20,831 nt of DNA from JANMEX01 sp031423755 (GTDB lineage: Bacteria; Pseudomonadota; Alphaproteobacteria; Rhizobiales; Rhizobiaceae). The stretch spans positions 1-20,831 of the forward strand of contig JANPGC010000069.1 of the NCBI GenBank assembly GCA_031423755.1, given 5' to 3'. Within the stretch, counting starts at the first letter, position 1. Every line of letters begins with the position of its first letter. Positions 13,744 to 20,831 of the stretch are shown here, piece after piece. The position numbers were made by a program, and so were the translations under genes. Under the pieces are notes generated by a model, which saw nothing but the letters and a program-made list of their open reading frames with translations, was not told the origin of the DNA and searched no databases.

Positions 13744-16725
13744 TCACACATTGATCCGGCCTCCCTCTTCGTCAAAGAACACGGGCTTGCAAATTTCGGC
13801 CTCGATCACGCGATCCGGCATCGGCACGAACACCGTCTCGCCGATCTTGCCAAACCCGCCCTCGACCAGACCCATGGCAATCGACCGGCCGCAATTTTCC
13901 GACCAGTAGGATGACGTCACATGGCCGACCATCTTCATCGGGATGGCTTGCTTGGGATCAAGCACAATCTGCGCGCCTTCTTCCAGAACCGTCTTCGGGT
14001 CCTTTGTCTTGAGCCCAACCAACTGCTTGCGACCCGGGGCGACAAGATCGACGCGCTTCAACCCGCGGATACCGACAAAGTCCGGTTTCGACTTGGCAAT
14101 CGCCCATGACAGACCCGCATCCTGCGGCGTCACCGTGCCGTCTGTATCCTGCCCGACGATGATGTACCCCTTTTCGGCGCGCAGAATGTGCATCGCCTCG
14201 GTGCCGTAGGGCGTAAGGCCCATTGGCGCGCCATGCGCATGGATCGCATCCCAGACAGCCTGGCCATAATGTGCAGGCACGTTGACCTCAAAGCCGAGTT
14301 CGCCCGCAAACGTCATGCGGAACAGGCGGCAGGGCACGCCCATGAACGTGCATTCGCGCACCGACATGTGCGGGAAAGCCTCGTTGGACATGTCCATGCC
14401 TTCGACAAACGGCGCAATGATCTCGCGCGCCTTCGGGCCCTGCACGGCAATCACCGCCCACTGTTCGGTGGTCGAAGTCAGCCAGACGTTGAAGTCCGGA
14501 AACTCAGTTTGCAGATAATCCTCCATATGGCTCATCACGAGCGGCGCGCCGCCGGTCGTCGTCGTCACATGGAACCGGTCCTCGGCCATCCGTCCGACCA
14601 CGCCGTCATCATAGATGAACCCGTCTTCCCGCAGCATGATGCCATAGCGGCAACGCCCGACGCCGAGCTTGTCCCAGGAGTTCGTGTAAAGGATGTTCAG
14701 GAATTTCGCCGCATCCGGCCCGACCACTTCGATCTTGCCCAAGGTGGACGCATCAAACATCCCCGCTGTGGTACGAACAGCCTTGCACTCGCGGTCCACC
14801 GCTTGGTGCATCGTCTCGCCCGCCTTGGGGAAATACCAGGCGCGCTTCCACTGGCCGACATCCTCAAACACCGCCCCCATCGCCGCCGAAGTCTCATGCA
14901 TCGGCGTGCGCCGTGTAGGGTCAAACAGCGGACCCTTGGCATGGTTGACGATGGTGCCGAATGTCACCGGCGTGTAGGGCGAACGGAAGGTCGTGAGCCC
15001 GACCTGCGGAATGGGCTTGCCGAGCGCCTCGGCGGCAATCGCCAGCCCATGCATGTTGGACGTCTTGCCCTGATCGGAGGCCATGCCGTTGGTGGTGAAG
15101 CGCTTGACATGTTCGATGGAGTGCATGCCCTCGCGCACCGCCATGCGGATGTCCTTGGCGGTCACGTCATTCTGGAAATCAACAAATGCCTTGACCGTAT
15201 CATCCGGCCCGGCACCCGGCGCGGAACCAGACATGCCGCCAGCGACAGAGCCGCCCGTAACCTTCGGCGCCTTGGTCTTGCCCTTGCCGCCAGCGGCTGC
15301 AAGGCCCGCCGCAACAGCTTCCGCCGCCAGCGCGCTCAAATCTTCCGTGCCATTGCAGGCACCGACGGACACAACGGCCTGCGCCGCCTCGCCCGGCACG
15401 AAAATGCCGCGCGCGTCGTCAAACGTGAGCTTGCCGCGCGACTGCGACCACAGGTGCACCGATGGTGTCCAGCCCGCGCTGTTGAGCAGCGCGTCAACCG
15501 CAATCTGCCGCGTTGCGCCGCCGTCAACCGGCTGCACATGCATCGAATTGACCCGCAAACGCCCGCCCGCCTTGATCACGGCATGGCCGGTCTGCACTTC
15601 AATGCCAAGCTCCTTGGCCCTGATCAGCAGCGCCTCGTCCACGCTCTTGCGCAGATCCACCAGCGCCGGAACATCAACGCCCGCCGCCTTCAATTCAAAC
15701 GCCACAGCATAGGCCGAGTCATTGGCCGTGTAGACACCAACGCGGCGTCCAACGGCGACGCCATACTGGTTGACGAACGTCCGCCCGGCCGAAGCCAGCA
15801 TAACGCCCGGCCTGTCATTCTCCGCAAACACCATATGCCGCTCGATCGCGCCAGTCGCGAGGATGACTTGGCTCGCCCGCACCTGCCACAGCCGCTCTCG
15901 CGGCAGGCTCTGGTCTGGGCTCGCCATATGGTCGGTCACCCGCTCAGCCAGTGCCACCATGTTTTGCGCATAGTAGCCGAAGGCAGTCGTGCGCGAGAGA
16001 ATGCGCACATTGTCCATCGCGGCAAGCGTTGCAATCGTCGCGGTCGCAAAGTCAGCGCCGGACTTGCCGTCCACCATAACATCCGTCTCGTGCTTCAGTG
16101 CACCGCCAAGTTCCGGCTGTTCGTCAACAAGGATCACATCCACGCCCGCTTCCGACGCCGATTTTGCCGCCAGAAGACCCGCCAGACCCCCGCCGATCAC
16201 CAGCACATCGCAATGGATGAAGCGGTTGGCATAATGGTCCGTGTCGGCTTCCGTCGGCGCAACGCCGAGGCCCGCCGCCCGGCGGATGAATGGCTCGTAG
16301 ACCTTCTTCCAAGCCGCCTTCGGCCACCTGAACGTCTTGTAGTAAAAGCCCGCAGCAAAGAATGGCGATCCGAGATTGTTCACAGCGCCAATGTCCATCT
16401 CCAGCGACGGCCAGCGGTTTTGCGATGTGGCTTTGAGCCCGTCATAAAGTTCCTGCACAGTCGCCCGCACATTCGGCTGGCGGCGCACGCCGTCACGCGC
16501 AATGTCCATCAGCGCATTCGGCTCTTCCGGCCCGGCACCGAGGAAGCCGCGCGGGCGGTGATATTTGAACGAACGCCCGACGAGGTGCACTCCGTTGGCC
16601 AGCAGCGCCGAGGCGAGCGTGTCGCCCTCAAGCCCGGTATAGCTGCGCCCGTCAAAGGTGAAGCGGATCGTCTTGGCAGGGGTGAGCCGCCCCTTGCCGG
16701 CGATGCGGTTGGCTCCGGAACTCAT
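13744..16725 (-). CDS. soxA: sarcosine oxidase alpha subunit
   Basis: The 993-residue alpha subunit of heterotetrameric sarcosine oxidase. The enzyme oxidises sarcosine with O2 and moves the methyl carbon to tetrahydrofolate, giving glycine, H2O2 and 5,10-methylene-THF. Domain order: N-terminal ferredoxin-fold domain (about 15-105, with GRSYTGLEGDTLASALLANG and the FKYHRPRG loop, lacking Fe-S cysteines); NAD-binding Rossmann domain from about 173 (DVLVIGGGLAGLLAAKSA); a second dinucleotide part around RVGVYTANDSAYAVAFELKA; then from about 600 the GcvT-like folate domain (TPMHETSAAMGAVFEDVGQW, and later RMTFAGELGFEVNVPA). Length and order match the family. It is separated from soxD by 163 bp with a REP-like palindrome. 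Confidence 0.95.
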   Translation of the reverse strand: MSSGANRIAGKGRLTPAKTIRFTFDGRSYTGLEGDTLASALLANGVHLVGRSFKYHRPRGFLGAGPEEPNALMDIARDGVRRQPNVRATVQELYDGLKATSQNRWPSLEMDIGAVNNLGSPFFAAGFYYKTFRWPKAAWKKVYEPFIRRAAGLGVAPTEADTDHYANRFIHCDVLVIGGGLAGLLAAKSASEAGVDVILVDEQPELGGALKHETDVMVDGKSGADFATATIATLAAMDNVRILSRTTAFGYYAQNMVALAERVTDHMASPDQSLPRERLWQVRASQVILATGAIERHMVFAENDRPGVMLASAGRTFVNQYGVAVGRRVGVYTANDSAYAVAFELKAAGVDVPALVDLRKSVDEALLIRAKELGIEVQTGHAVIKAGGRLRVNSMHVQPVDGGATRQIAVDALLNSAGWTPSVHLWSQSRGKLTFDDARGIFVPGEAAQAVVSVGACNGTEDLSALAAEAVAAGLAAAGGKGKTKAPKVTGGSVAGGMSGSAPGAGPDDTVKAFVDFQNDVTAKDIRMAVREGMHSIEHVKRFTTNGMASDQGKTSNMHGLAIAAEALGKPIPQVGLTTFRSPYTPVTFGTIVNHAKGPLFDPTRRTPMHETSAAMGAVFEDVGQWKRAWYFPKAGETMHQAVDRECKAVRTTAGMFDASTLGKIEVVGPDAAKFLNILYTNSWDKLGVGRCRYGIMLREDGFIYDDGVVGRMAEDRFHVTTTTGGAPLVMSHMEDYLQTEFPDFNVWLTSTTEQWAVIAVQGPKAREIIAPFVEGMDMSNEAFPHMSVRECTFMGVPCRLFRMTFAGELGFEVNVPAHYGQAVWDAIHAHGAPMGLTPYGTEAMHILRAEKGYIIVGQDTDGTVTPQDAGLSWAIAKSKPDFVGIRGLKRVDLVAPGRKQLVGLKTKDPKTVLEEGAQIVLDPKQAIPMKMVGHVTSSYWSENCGRSIAMGLVEGGFGKIGETVFVPMPDRVIEAEICKPVFFDEEGGRINV

Positions 16726-16770
16726 GATCGCACCTCGTTGTCGGATGTACTGGTGAAATCTCTCGCGAGG

Positions 16771-16810
16771 CCGTCATTCCGGGGCCGCAAAGCGGAGCCC
16801 GGAATGACGG
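16771..16810. repeat. REP-like palindrome between soxD and soxA
   Basis: CCGTCATTCCGGG (16771-16783) pairs perfectly with CCCGGAATGACGG (16798-16810). Inside, CCGC (16785-16788) pairs with GCGG (16792-16795) around AAA, leaving a small G/AG internal loop. This matches the GTCATTCCGGGGC-type palindromes common between genes of alphaproteobacteria. On the polycistronic mRNA it would form a stable hairpin that could set soxA level relative to soxBD. Confidence 0.7.
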
Positions 16811-16888
16811 CATCAAGCAAAGGGGATATGTCCGGCAAGACAGAGAGGGGTGCGCCTGTGGAGTGCAAAGTCGTCACAATCACACCCA

Positions 16889-17197
16889 TCACTTCGCCAC
16901 CTTCTTTGCAGGTTTTCCATCGAGCACCGGCTTCGCCTCACCCGCTTTGTAGGTCGCGATAAACTTGTCAGACACCGTATGGCGCACGGCGTTGAAGAAC
17001 CGCGCGCAGCCATGCACATGCCGCCAGCGCTCGTAATTCACGCCCTTGGGATTATCGCGGATATAGAGAAACTTCTCGAAATCCTCATCCGTCTGGTTCG
17101 CAATGTCGGACGAGCGCACCACATGCGCCTGCCCCATGTTGCGGAACTCCAGTTCCGGCCGCTCTTCTTCGCAATAGGGACAATGGATCAGAAGCAT
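16889..17197 (-). CDS. soxD: sarcosine oxidase delta subunit
   Basis: This is the small zinc-binding delta subunit of heterotetrameric sarcosine oxidase. The 102 residues begin MLLIHCPYCEEERPELEF with Cys6 and Cys9, and later show YERWRHVHGCARFF, where His62 and Cys64 complete the likely zinc site. The fold-typical segment DFEKFLYIRDNPKGVNYERW is present. ATG 17197 is chosen for this family N-terminus, with a modest AGGTG upstream; the open frame continues 31 codons further without likeness. The C-terminal tail is basic (KPAKKVAK). It follows soxB by 58 bp. Confidence 0.93.
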   Translation of the reverse strand: MLLIHCPYCEEERPELEFRNMGQAHVVRSSDIANQTDEDFEKFLYIRDNPKGVNYERWRHVHGCARFFNAVRHTVSDKFIATYKAGEAKPVLDGKPAKKVAK

Positions 17198-17255
17198 GGG
17201 ACACCTGCTGGCGTGGGAGTGGAGTAGTGTTTTGGAGTGATGGAAAAATGGTGCA

Positions 17256-18509
17256 TCAATGCGCCACCGCCGCAGCAGCCGCTTCGTCAATCAGCCGACC
17301 CGTCCTGAACCGCTCCAGCGTGTAGCCCGCATTGATCTTGTGAGGCTCATCCCTCGCGATCGTGTGCGCAAAGACATTGCCCGATCCCGGCGTCGCCTTG
17401 AACCCGCCAGTGCCCCAGCCGCAGTTGACATAAAGCCCCTTGACCGGCGTCTTTGCCAAAATCGGCGAGCGATCCGGCGTCACGTCAACAATACCGCCCC
17501 ATGAGCGCAGCATTTTCATGCGTCCGAACATCGGGAACATTTCGCAGATCGCATCGAGCGTATGGTTGAGGATGTGCAGGCCGCCGGTCTGCGAATAAGA
17601 CGTATATTGGTCCGTGCCAGCGCCGATCACCAGCTCGCCCTTGTCGGACTGCGAGATATAGGCATGCACCGTGTTTGACATCACCACGCACGGAAATGCC
17701 GGCTTTACCGGCTCCGACACCAGCGCTTGCAGCGGATAGCTTTCAAGCGGCATGCGCACACCCGCCATGTCCATCAGCACCGACGTGTGACCAGCGGCAA
17801 CAACGCCGACTTTCTTCGCGCCAATGAAACCCTTCGACGTCTCAACGCCGGAAACCGAACCATCCGCCTCGCGCCGGATGCCGATCACTTCGCAATTCTG
17901 GATGATGTCAACGCCGCGGTCGGACGCTGCGCGGGCATAGCCCCAGGCAACCGCATCATGCCGTGCCGTGCCGCCGCGACGCTGCAAGGTCGCGCCAACC
18001 ACCGGATAGCGGGCGGAAGCGGCGATGTTCAGCGGCGGGCAAAATTCTTTCGCCTGCTCGGGTGTCAGCCATTCATTGTCGATGCCGTTCAGCCGGTTGG
18101 CATGCACATGGCGCTTGAGCACCTGCACATCATGCACATTGTGCGCCAGCATCATCACGCCGCGCGCCGAATACATCACATTGTAATTGAGATCCTGCGA
18201 AAGCCCGTCCCACAGCTTCACCGCGTGATCGTAAATGCCCGCGGACTCGTCATAGAGGTAATTCGAGCGGATAATCGTCGTGTTGCGCCCGGTATTGCCG
18301 CCGCCAAGCCAGCCCTTCTCCAGCACCGCCACATTGGTGATGCCGTGCTCCTTGGCCAGATAATAGGCCGTCGCCAGCCCAAGCCCGCCCGCCCCGACGA
18401 TGATCACATCATACGACGCCTTGGGCTCAGGGAATGTCCACTGCTTGTCCCACCCCTTATGGGCACGCATCGCCTCGCGGGCGAGAGCAAAGACAGAATA
18501 TTTGCGCAT
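17256..18509 (-). CDS. soxB: sarcosine oxidase beta subunit
   Basis: The 417-residue beta subunit, with the sarcosine-oxidising FAD site and the covalent FMN at the alpha/beta interface. The N-terminus MRKYSVFALAREA is typical, followed by the dinucleotide loop VIIVGAGGLGLATAYYLA (GAGGLG at 39-44), GGGNTGRNTTIIRSNY, and TARHDAVAWGYARAA, in which His184 sits where I would expect the FMN-attaching histidine by recall of characterised enzymes. Near the C-terminus GLYVNCGWGTGGFKATPGSG is the conserved flavin-side loop. It is the first gene of soxBDAG. An AAGG about nine bases before the ATG is the only ribosome-site candidate. A 305-bp gap lies upstream. Confidence 0.96.
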   Translation of the reverse strand: MRKYSVFALAREAMRAHKGWDKQWTFPEPKASYDVIIVGAGGLGLATAYYLAKEHGITNVAVLEKGWLGGGNTGRNTTIIRSNYLYDESAGIYDHAVKLWDGLSQDLNYNVMYSARGVMMLAHNVHDVQVLKRHVHANRLNGIDNEWLTPEQAKEFCPPLNIAASARYPVVGATLQRRGGTARHDAVAWGYARAASDRGVDIIQNCEVIGIRREADGSVSGVETSKGFIGAKKVGVVAAGHTSVLMDMAGVRMPLESYPLQALVSEPVKPAFPCVVMSNTVHAYISQSDKGELVIGAGTDQYTSYSQTGGLHILNHTLDAICEMFPMFGRMKMLRSWGGIVDVTPDRSPILAKTPVKGLYVNCGWGTGGFKATPGSGNVFAHTIARDEPHKINAGYTLERFRTGRLIDEAAAAAVAH

Positions 18510-18795
18510 GGGCAGGAGCCTTCAGGATTGAGATGTTAAGAGTCTGGCCCAAAATTCAGTTTGGCGAGTCAAATGGAGTGGCTTTCGAGAACCGGAGCGG
18601 AGCGTACTCTTGTACGTGAGCACCGGAAGCGCAGAAAGTCGCTTCAGTTGGCCGCCAAAGTGAACTTTCGGTCAGGCTCTGAGGCGACCATACCGCAGAC
18701 GCCACCGGTATCCATAACCATTTTGCCGCATATAATTTGCGCTGTTTGCGACGAAGGGTAGCGATTTGGCGCAATATCTGAATGCTTGATTTTGA
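18510..18795. other. gene-free, structured intergenic region between soxB and the second toxin-antitoxin module
   Basis: No gene-like frame is seen here. It must hold the soxB promoter on the minus strand, but I find no convincing -35/-10 pair. Two short stems stand close together: CGTAC-TCTT-GTACG (18603-18616), set between two CCGG tetramers, and GAAGCG / CGCTTC (18626-18631 and 18640-18645) with an 8-base loop. The block of about 18565-18690 looks compositionally like a repeated intergenic element, but no second copy is in the window. Confidence 0.4.
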
Positions 18796-18811
18796 GTAAC
18801 ATATATGTTAC
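18796..18811. promoter_or_regulatory. 16-bp perfect palindrome, probable operator of the second toxin-antitoxin module
   Basis: GTAACATATATGTTAC reads the same on both strands and ends three bases before the toxin's GTG start. Its AT-rich centre could double as a -10 box. No Shine-Dalgarno lies between it and the GTG. Its position suggests binding by the HTH antitoxin and autoregulation, possibly with a very short leader. Confidence 0.65.
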
Positions 18812-18814
18812 CTA

Positions 18815-19142
18815 GTGGTCATTCAGATTGTCGAGTATCTTGCACCAGACGGAACCAGTCCATTTGCAAAATGGATTGACCCACTCGATCCGCAGGCAGC
18901 AGCGAAAATCAACACTGCCCTGATCCGCATGGAAATGGAAAACTTGTCAAATGTGAAATCAGTCGGACTGGGCGTGCAGGAATGCCGGATCGATTGGGGA
19001 CCGGGATATCGTTTTTATTTCGGACGCGAAGGTGACGTGTTGGTTGTACTCTTGGCGAGGAACCAGGCAACGCCAACAGCGCGACATAGCCGACGCGTCG
19101 CTGCGCTGGCAGGACTACAAGAAGAGAAAGAAGGACAATTGA
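18815..19142 (+). pseudogene. RelE/HigB-type addiction-module killer protein, frameshifted
   Basis: The N-terminal two thirds are a typical addiction-module killer protein: VEYLAPDGTSPFAKWIDPLD, ALIRMEMENLSNVKSVGLGV, then CRIDWGPGYRFYFGREGD and VLVVLL. After L-L-A (codon 19055-19057) the family sequence stops in this frame. It resumes in the next frame from 19059 as GTRQRQQRDIADASLRW and QDYKKRKKDN, ending at TGA 19140-19142, two bases before the antitoxin ATG. This fits loss of two bases (or gain of one) near 19055-19060. Left in the first frame, translation would run to 19234 and intrude into the antitoxin gene. The start is GTG without a clear ribosome site. The toxin is probably inactive, unless frameshifting or a sequencing error is involved. 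Confidence 0.8.
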
Positions 19143-19143
19143 A

Positions 19144-19458
19144 ATGCCCCTCACCCGCGATTTCAAAGACACGATCAAAGCCCGCGCAAGCCATGACGCC
19201 GCATTCCGCGCCGCCCTGCTCACCGAGGCCGTAAAATTGCTGCTCGCCGATGATGTGGCCACGGGCCGCAATGTCCTGCGCGACTACATAAACGCCACCA
19301 TCGGTTTCGACGAATTGGCCGCCAAAATCGGCAGGCCGGCCAAGAGCGTGATGCGCATGTTCGGGCCGAATGGCAATCCGACGGCGCAAAATTTGTTTGC
19401 GGTCATCAGCCAGCTGCAAAAATCCACCGGCGTGTCCCTCGCCGTCCACGCAGCTTGA
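19144..19458 (+). CDS. HigA-like antitoxin / HTH regulator of the second module
   Basis: A 104-residue protein of the kind usually paired with the RelE-type killer protein upstream in alphaproteobacteria. The N-terminal part, MPLTRDFKDTIKARASHDA followed by AALLTEAVKLLLADD, leads into VLRDYINATIGFDELAAKIG and the HTH PAKSVMRMFGPNGNPTAQNL (about 64-83), with FAVISQLQKSTG after it. It should bind and neutralise the toxin and repress the operon, plausibly at the 16-bp palindrome before the toxin. AAGGA stands eight bases before the ATG. The gene is intact although its toxin is broken. Confidence 0.85.
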   Translation: MPLTRDFKDTIKARASHDAAFRAALLTEAVKLLLADDVATGRNVLRDYINATIGFDELAAKIGRPAKSVMRMFGPNGNPTAQNLFAVISQLQKSTGVSLAVHAA

Positions 19459-19611
19459 CGGAGCCGCGTCAATTTATACGCGCCAAGTGTGGACACGCCC
19501 GTATGATTCTGCTATCTGGCCGCCAGCTTGCGACGGGAGACCGCCGCGACGGGGGATTGTATTTCCCGATAACCATTGAAGAATTCGCTCTTTTGAAAGG
19601 CTGTGTCGCTC

Positions 19612-19854
19612 GTGCAGGTACTCGTTCGTGACAACAATGTTGATCAGGCTCTCCGCGCTCTGAAGAAGAAACTGCAGCGTGAAGGCGTCTTCCGTGAAAT
19701 GAAGATGCGCGGCCATTACGAGAAGCCGTCCGAGAAGCGCGCCCGCGAAAAGGCCGAGGCCGTGCGCCGCGCCCGCAAGCTGGCCCGCAAGCGCGCCCAG
19801 CGCGAAGGCCTCATCGCCGTCAAGCCAGTGGCGACAGCTGCTCCAGGGCGTTGA
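19612..19854 (+). CDS. rpsU: 30S ribosomal protein S21
   Basis: A small, very basic ribosomal protein of the 30S platform near the 3' end of 16S rRNA, helping initiation. The 80 residues begin (M)QVLVRDNNVDQALRALKKKL, continue through EGVFREMKMRGHYEKPSEKRAREKAEA, and end with the alphaproteobacterial tail AVRRARKLARKRAQREG plus a short extension IAVKPVATAAPGR. GTG 19612 matches the family N-terminus and lies 11 bases after GAAAGG. An in-frame GTG at 19603 would add three residues, but sits only two bases from that site. A rho-independent terminator follows. The adjacency to a TPR gene is familiar from Hyphomicrobiales. Confidence 0.95.
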   Translation: MQVLVRDNNVDQALRALKKKLQREGVFREMKMRGHYEKPSEKRAREKAEAVRRARKLARKRAQREGLIAVKPVATAAPGR

Positions 19855-19893
19855 TCTGCCGTCTTTTGGACTTTTTGAACGGTTATCGAAGGT

Positions 19894-19925
19894 GGGGCGG
19901 CTTTGCCGCTTCCGCCTTTTTGCTT
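19894..19925 (+). terminator. rho-independent terminator after rpsU
   Basis: GGCGG (19896-19900) pairs with CCGCC (19912-19916), directly followed by TTTTT (19917-19921), with more T after GC. An alternative inner stem GCGGC-TTT-GCCGC can form in the same stretch. It lies about 40 bp after the rpsU stop. Confidence 0.65.
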
Positions 19926-19995
19926 TTTGGCAACTGTGCCGGAAAGCGGGAAACGTGACATGAACTTGCAGGCAAATGGCTTGAGGACGGGCGGA

Positions 19996-20831
19996 ATGAC
20001 AAATTTGATGACCTCTCTCCGCTACGGATTTGTGGCGTCCCTTGTCACGCTGGCAGGGTGCGTTTCCAATCCCGGCGGCGAAATCGCCACCTCCATCGAC
20101 CGCGCGCAGGGATCCAGCGAGAATATTTCATCGCTGTCTGACGCCATTGCGCAAAACCCGTCCGACCCCGATGCGTACAATGTCCGTGGCGCAGCTTTGG
20201 GCCGCGCCGGCCGTTACCGCGATGCACTGTCAGATTTCAATCAGGCGCTCCAGTTGAAGCCGGATTTCCATCAGGCTTATGCCAACCGCGCGCTCGTCTA
20301 TCGCTTCATGGGCGACCTCGGCAACGCTGCCAGCGATTACAACCGCGCCATCCAGCTCAATCCGCAATATGACACCGCCTACATCGGCCGCGGCAATCTT
20401 TACCGCAAAGCGGGCCGCACCAACGAGGCCTTCAAGGATTTCGAGCAAGCCATCCGGCTCGACACGACCGACCCCCGCGCCTATCATAACCGCGGCCTGA
20501 TCTATCAGTCACGCAAGCAGCACGACTACGCCATTGCCGATTTTTCAACCGCCATTTCGCTCGATCCGCAAGCGCCGGAGCCCTACAATGGACGTGGCGT
20601 CTCGTATTTTGCACTCGGACAGGTCGACAACGCGTTTGACGACTTCAATCAGGCGCTCAAGCTCAATGACAAACTGGCCGAAAGCTGGGCCAATCAGGCT
20701 CTGGTCTACGAACAGCGCGGCGAATTCGCCAAGGCCGCCAAATCCTACCAGCGCGCGGTCATACTGGACGCAAACTACGAACCGGCACAGGCAGGCCTCG
20801 CCCGCGTGCGCGGCAGGCCGGATCAGGCGGC
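19996..20831 (+). CDS. TPR-repeat lipoprotein, 3' end outside window
   Basis: The frame is open to the last base, giving 278 residues. ATG 19996 is chosen because GAGGA lies eight bases upstream and a compact lipoprotein signal follows: TSLRYG, then FVASLVTLAGC with lipobox LAGC (Cys22), so the mature protein is probably anchored to the outer membrane by a lipid. From about residue 58 there are six consecutive 34-residue tetratricopeptide repeats, each with the pattern AYxxRGxxYxxxGxxxxAxxDFxxAIxLxP. It is likely a protein-interaction scaffold, comparable to NlpI or other envelope TPR lipoproteins, but no specific partner can be named. In-frame ATGs at 19960 and 20008 are the alternatives. 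Confidence 0.88.
   Translation, partial: MTNLMTSLRYGFVASLVTLAGCVSNPGGEIATSIDRAQGSSENISSLSDAIAQNPSDPDAYNVRGAALGRAGRYRDALSDFNQALQLKPDFHQAYANRALVYRFMGDLGNAASDYNRAIQLNPQYDTAYIGRGNLYRKAGRTNEAFKDFEQAIRLDTTDPRAYHNRGLIYQSRKQHDYAIADFSTAISLDPQAPEPYNGRGVSYFALGQVDNAFDDFNQALKLNDKLAESWANQALVYEQRGEFAKAAKSYQRAVILDANYEPAQAGLARVRGRPDQA

Noticed and set aside
14188..16962. Open frame of about 924 codons on the + strand opposite soxA
   Set aside because: It mirrors soxA in a high-GC region. Its translation is rich in Arg and His with no family likeness, while soxA on the other strand is unmistakable.
17727..18539. Open frame of about 270 codons on the + strand opposite soxB
   Set aside because: It is a shadow of soxB with the same composition artefact and no domain.
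18815..19234. Intact 139-residue toxin in a single frame
   Set aside because: The C-terminal third in this frame has no family likeness and overlaps the antitoxin. The family sequence continues in the neighbouring frame.
19459..19611. Promoter of rpsU from TTGCGA (19528) and TTGTAT (19557)
   Set aside because: The spacing of 23 bases is too long for a sigma70 promoter and no better pair was found.

Overview
The window looks like a chromosomal segment from an alphaproteobacterium, most likely of the order Hyphomicrobiales (Rhizobiales). The evidence is a moderately high G+C content, the rpsU to TPR-lipoprotein order at the right end, a heterotetrameric sarcosine oxidase operon in the order soxB-D-A-G, a form II (AYRGAGR) CoxL-type molybdenum hydroxylase, and several intergenic palindromes of the kind scattered through rhizobial genomes (RIME-like and REP-like). 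The genus cannot be settled from the sequence alone.

Left part (1-6345): the end of a dTDP-L-rhamnose operon (rfbB 3' part, rfbD, rfbA, tightly coupled, + strand) faces a glycerol kinase gene (glpK, - strand). Divergent from glpK is a Gfo/Idh/MocA-family sugar dehydrogenase, best matched to D-galactose 1-dehydrogenase. Ribulose-phosphate 3-epimerase (rpe, -) and a divergent gene of unknown function (+) follow. A 20-bp perfect direct repeat lies across the stop codon of the sugar dehydrogenase.

Middle part (6369-12220): a four-gene minus-strand operon coxG-coxS-coxL-coxM encodes a xanthine-oxidase-family molybdenum/FAD/2Fe-2S hydroxylase. The CoxL active-site loop is AYRGAGR, so this is form II and probably not a true CO dehydrogenase. 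A MaoC-like hydratase gene diverges from it and converges on a membrane sterol-desaturase/fatty-acid-hydroxylase-family gene. The gap between those two genes is almost entirely a 161-bp hairpin with roughly 35-bp inverted ends.

Right part (12334-19458): the soxBDAG operon (-), which demethylates sarcosine to glycine and loads the C1 unit on tetrahydrofolate, lies between two unrelated HigBA-type toxin-antitoxin modules on the + strand. Both toxins look impaired or oddly started. The left one has ATG-TAG where its natural start should be; the right one has a clear frameshift before its C-terminal part. Both antitoxins are intact and both modules have palindromic operator-like sites. RIME-like and REP-like palindromes occupy gaps within the sox operon.

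Right end (19612-20831): rpsU (ribosomal protein S21) with a terminator, then a TPR lipoprotein gene that runs off the window. No tRNA, rRNA, CRISPR array or insertion-sequence transposase was seen.
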